Below, piece by piece: positions 61,449 to 64,000 of a DNA stretch of 64,000 nucleotides. The position numbers were made by a program, and so were the translations under genes. Numbering within the stretch: position 1 is the stretch's first letter; each line of letters opens with the position of its first letter. The stretch is from Aeriscardovia sp. (GTDB lineage: Bacteria; Actinomycetota; Actinomycetes; Actinomycetales; Bifidobacteriaceae): the NCBI GenBank assembly GCA_017965665.1, contig JAGCPN010000003.1, positions 81,507 through 145,506 of the forward strand. The letters run 5' to 3'. The notes beneath the pieces are model-generated. The model did no database searches, was not told the DNA's origin, and was given only the letters and a program-made list of their open reading frames with translations.

Positions 61449-63347
61449 GTGCCAAATTTAAAATTTGCAAATATTGTGCTGAATGATCTTTCAGATAATA
61501 CACAGAATTGCAATAACTTATACTACCTTTCAAATAAAGTCATAGTCCCTGAAAAAGATGGATCCTTCCTTTTGACGGAAAAGGGGGAATATGACTTTAC
61601 TACTTACTTCAACTCCTTATCTGTTTACAAACTCAAACTGTACAGCCGCGCAGTCTCCTTCTACCTGCATATCGAAATAATAGGAACCGCAGAAAGCGAA
61701 ATAGAAAGGACTTTTGCAGATAATTTTTCCCATTCTTCACAACTTTCTGGTGATATAACAAGAATTCCTTCCAGTGCAGACTGGAAAGTGTATGATATCC
61801 GCATCAACCCCGGGAAGGATGATGTAATTGAAGGATTTATTCTGCGCACTTTTTCGAATGGAATGCGTATACGCAACTGCTATTGGTGCTTAGAAGTTAA
61901 AGGTAAAATTAATCCTATTCAATTAGCTCTTGTTACTCCTACGTTTAAAAAAGAAAACTATATAGAACGCAATATCCACTATCTAAAATCTGCTCTTTTT
62001 AACGATCCAGTTTCAAAAGAGGTGCATTTCTTTGTAATAGACAATGGGCGTACATTAAATCCAGCACTCTTTGAGGATGAGCATATTTCTGTAATCCCCA
62101 ATCCCAATGTAGGAGGATCTGGGGGATTTGCCCGAGGAATGCTTGAGGTCCTTAAAAGAGGAAATCAATTCACGCATGTGCTCTTAATGGACGACGATGT
62201 TTCTTTATGTGCAGAAAGCATTAAGCGGACAATTAATCTCATAAGCATTTTGAGACCGGAATGGGAGAGATCCTTCATTTCAGGAGCGATGCTAAACCTT
62301 GATATCAAAGATATGCAAAGGGAAGATGTTGGATGGGTGAATCTTCAGGGCGGATGCGTATCTCAAAAGCCCATTCTTCGCATGACATTAACTGAAGATC
62401 TGGTTCTAAATGAGACTCTAGAGTCCTCCAAAGAAATGGTGCAAAACTCATATGCAGCCTGGTGGTACTGCGCAATTCCTGTGAAAGTTATAAGGGAAGA
62501 AGGGCTGCCATTGCCAATATTTGTAAGGGGCGATGATGCCGAGTATGGATATAGATCAAAACCTAGATTTATCACTATGAACTCCATCTGCACCTGGCAC
62601 AAAGACTTCCCAACTAAATATAGTGCCGTAATCGACAGATACTACACTCTGCGAAACACACTTTGTGCTCAGCTCGCTACCGGTTTTGCTCCTCACTCTA
62701 ACTTCTTAGGACCTGTATGTGACGCGGTAAATCTTGAACTAAATAAATTTGGATATACCAATGCAACTTTTGCGTTGGAGGCATTTGAAGATTTCTTTAG
62801 AGGCCCTAAATTCCTTGCAAATCCTTTACTGAATAAAAATCGTTTTGATCAGCTGTGGAGGGATGCGGAAAAATTCGTGAGCTTAGATGAACTTCAAGCT
62901 CAGGCTGATGAAATACCTTATCTACGCAGGCAAGGATTTAATGTTTGGAAATTAACCCGGCAAATTATTGATCAAGATAAACCTAGAACCCGTAAGGAAC
63001 AGCGAATAGATAGGTACTTTGCTAATAAACAACATATCCTCCAAACCGAAGGAGAAGGTTTTGCGGTAATTCCTGCCAATGGGTGGATGTTCCCTGCAGG
63101 CATAATTCGAGAAAAGAAATATTTGATTCTGGTGGATTGGTTCAACCAAAAAGGATGTATAAGGGTAAAAAATTATGAAAAGTATGAAGAGCTACTAAAG
63201 AGATATAAAAAAGATCTTCGATACTATAACACACACTTAGATTATTTGAAACGCATTTGGAGATTAGGAGGCAAAAATCTTACCACTCCTAGTTTCTGGG
63301 AAAAGTACCTGTCAGAAGCTGCAAATCTTTACCCTCAAGAAGGCTAG
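61449..63347 (+). CDS. GlfT2-like galactofuranosyltransferase C
   Basis: A 632-residue paralogue of GlfT2-like B, with the same plan: beta-domain (1-150), PTFKKENYIERN, VIPNPNVGGSGGFARGML, LLMDDDVSLCAES (Asp248-250), IFVRGDDAEYGYRSK and the WH acceptor-side His. Roughly half the residues match B in the N-terminal 80. GTG start about ten bases after AAGGGAG; both B and C share GGCATCAAGGGAG upstream, so a regulatory leader was copied with the gene. Codon use is clearly more AT-rich than B, pointing to separate acquisition rather than recent local duplication. Confidence 0.9.
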   Translation: MPNLKFANIVLNDLSDNTQNCNNLYYLSNKVIVPEKDGSFLLTEKGEYDFTTYFNSLSVYKLKLYSRAVSFYLHIEIIGTAESEIERTFADNFSHSSQLSGDITRIPSSADWKVYDIRINPGKDDVIEGFILRTFSNGMRIRNCYWCLEVKGKINPIQLALVTPTFKKENYIERNIHYLKSALFNDPVSKEVHFFVIDNGRTLNPALFEDEHISVIPNPNVGGSGGFARGMLEVLKRGNQFTHVLLMDDDVSLCAESIKRTINLISILRPEWERSFISGAMLNLDIKDMQREDVGWVNLQGGCVSQKPILRMTLTEDLVLNETLESSKEMVQNSYAAWWYCAIPVKVIREEGLPLPIFVRGDDAEYGYRSKPRFITMNSICTWHKDFPTKYSAVIDRYYTLRNTLCAQLATGFAPHSNFLGPVCDAVNLELNKFGYTNATFALEAFEDFFRGPKFLANPLLNKNRFDQLWRDAEKFVSLDELQAQADEIPYLRRQGFNVWKLTRQIIDQDKPRTRKEQRIDRYFANKQHILQTEGEGFAVIPANGWMFPAGIIREKKYLILVDWFNQKGCIRVKNYEKYEELLKRYKKDLRYYNTHLDYLKRIWRLGGKNLTTPSFWEKYLSEAANLYPQEG

Positions 63348-63500
63348 AGTTTTTTTCAATAGTCCATATTATTAATTGCTTCTTGGTTGTAGCAGGCTAG
63401 ATTGAAGAATTCAGAATATGGCTAGCCAAGCCAGTCTTTTCTCCCAACTGCACATAGCGTATTGAAATTCAAGATTGCTGATTTTCATCAAATAACAAGA

Positions 63501-63788
63501 TTAGTTAGTAACTCGTAACTTCCCAATTCGGGTTAAGTTTTGCAGGGTGAAGCTGGAGGAGAAGGTAATTATCACATTATTGGAATTTGCGATTACAAAA
63601 GAGACCTCTCCTGCAGCCGATAGGAACCAGACTTGGCTATTGGTGTCATTGGAAGGATACTGCTCGACTATAGTTCCAGGGTCAGTTTGTGCATATTGGT
63701 CATCGACCACCATTCCTAAAGAGAGAGATTTAATCAAATAAAGCCTATCTGCTGTTTTTCTAATCTCCCACTTCTGACTGTTTGAACA
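63501..63788 (-). pseudogene. Ricin-type lectin domain fragment
   Basis: The 95-codon open stretch lacks an ATG/GTG start and begins right after an in-frame TAA. It encodes CSNSQKWEIRKTADRLYLI and MVVDDQYAQTDPGTIVEQYP followed by NDTNSQVWFLSAAG, the QxW-bearing pattern of a ricin B-type beta-trefoil (SQKW, SQVW). It resembles the C terminus of the next gene (SSSQLFRLSAVN against TNSQVWFLSAAG), so it is probably the remnant of a duplicated lectin tail. A TTG at 63737 could serve as start of a 78-residue product. Confidence 0.6.
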
Positions 63789-63853
63789 TTAAAGAGGAGA
63801 GATGGAAAGCTGAGCGAGTTGGTTAGAACCGGGAGACGAATCACCTGATTATT

Positions 63854-64000
63854 TTACGAAATCGCCACCGGAGTATTCAGGGGTATGGAGTTGTTTACGG
63901 CAGAAAGCCTGAAAAGCTGGGATGAAGAGCCTGAGGGCTCCTGCACCTGCGCTTCCCCGTTTTCGACCCCGAGGCAGATGTTCCCGAGTTCAGGCTGGAG
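63854..64000 (-). CDS. Lectin-domain protein, C-terminal end only
   Basis: Only the last 48 residues are in the window, ending ...NTPVAIS and a TAA. NICLGVENGEAQVQEPSGSS followed by SQLFRLSAVN fits the last lobe of a ricin B-type lectin domain. The upstream part lies beyond the right edge, so the enzyme or anchor domain it is attached to is unknown. It is on the same strand as, and directly upstream of, the lectin fragment. Confidence 0.55.
   Translation of the reverse strand, partial: LQPELGNICLGVENGEAQVQEPSGSSSQLFRLSAVNNSIPLNTPVAIS

Overview
The window looks like chromosomal DNA of a high-GC actinobacterium. Several actinobacteria-typical small families are present (DUF2469, DUF3052, DUF3107, and a DUF2342 gene divergent from a YlbL-like gene beside a UvrD-type helicase). 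There is also a UDP-galactopyranose mutase with GlfT2-like galactofuranosyltransferases, a eukaryote-type IleRS, many GTG/TTG starts, and signs of leaderless promoters. The gene mix (C69 dipeptidase, APC antiporter, galactofuran genes) would fit a Bifidobacteriaceae-like relative, but the strong use of AGG/AGA for Arg keeps that placement tentative.

Layout. 0-9.4 kb is housekeeping on the minus strand: a cut-off FAD oxidoreductase, DUF2469, gatCAB, an orphan AbiEi-like gene, a TrmH methyltransferase, a degraded PRTase-like protein, RmuC and an App1 phosphatase. 9.4-12.4 kb is a lower-GC accessory island with a DUF4143 ATPase and an orphan MmeI-type target-recognition protein. 12.5-16.4 kb holds an amino-acid antiporter and the first of four large paralogous membrane proteins. 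16.5-19.7 kb has thioredoxin, a secreted G5/transglycosylase protein, a membrane protein with repeated ET[QR]-type Thr motifs, and tRNA-Lys. 19.8-32.1 kb is a long minus-strand set: a divergent Fhs, PepD dipeptidase, the acetolactate-to-acetoin pair, YbhB, DNA pol III delta', Tmk, TopA, PAP2, DUF3052 and a PDZ-less YlbL. 32.2-41.5 kb has a DUF2342 protein lacking the family's His residues, a short helicase, a pseudokinase, DUF3107, VKOR, a TRIC-like channel, ileS and the SRP RNA gene.

From 41.5 kb to the right edge lies a cell-envelope polysaccharide locus. It contains glf, three GlfT2-like transferases, a Wzm/Wzt exporter with a C-terminal cargo-binding region, a polyprenyl-phosphate-sugar-synthase-like GT2, an epimerase with a 20-cysteine insert, three more of the large GT-C-like membrane proteins, a MATE transporter, a YhiM-like protein and ricin-type lectin modules. 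GC falls clearly from about 53.8 kb onward. My reading is that Glf makes UDP-Galf, the GlfT2-like enzymes polymerise it in the cytoplasm, Wzm/Wzt exports the lipid-linked chain, and the GT2 loads lipid-phosphate sugars that the GT-C-like proteins add outside. The last step is inference.

Most promising observations: the cysteine-rich epimerase, the four-member membrane family with its extracytoplasmic domain, the ET[QR] motif protein, and a group of core genes whose active sites or domains have been lost.
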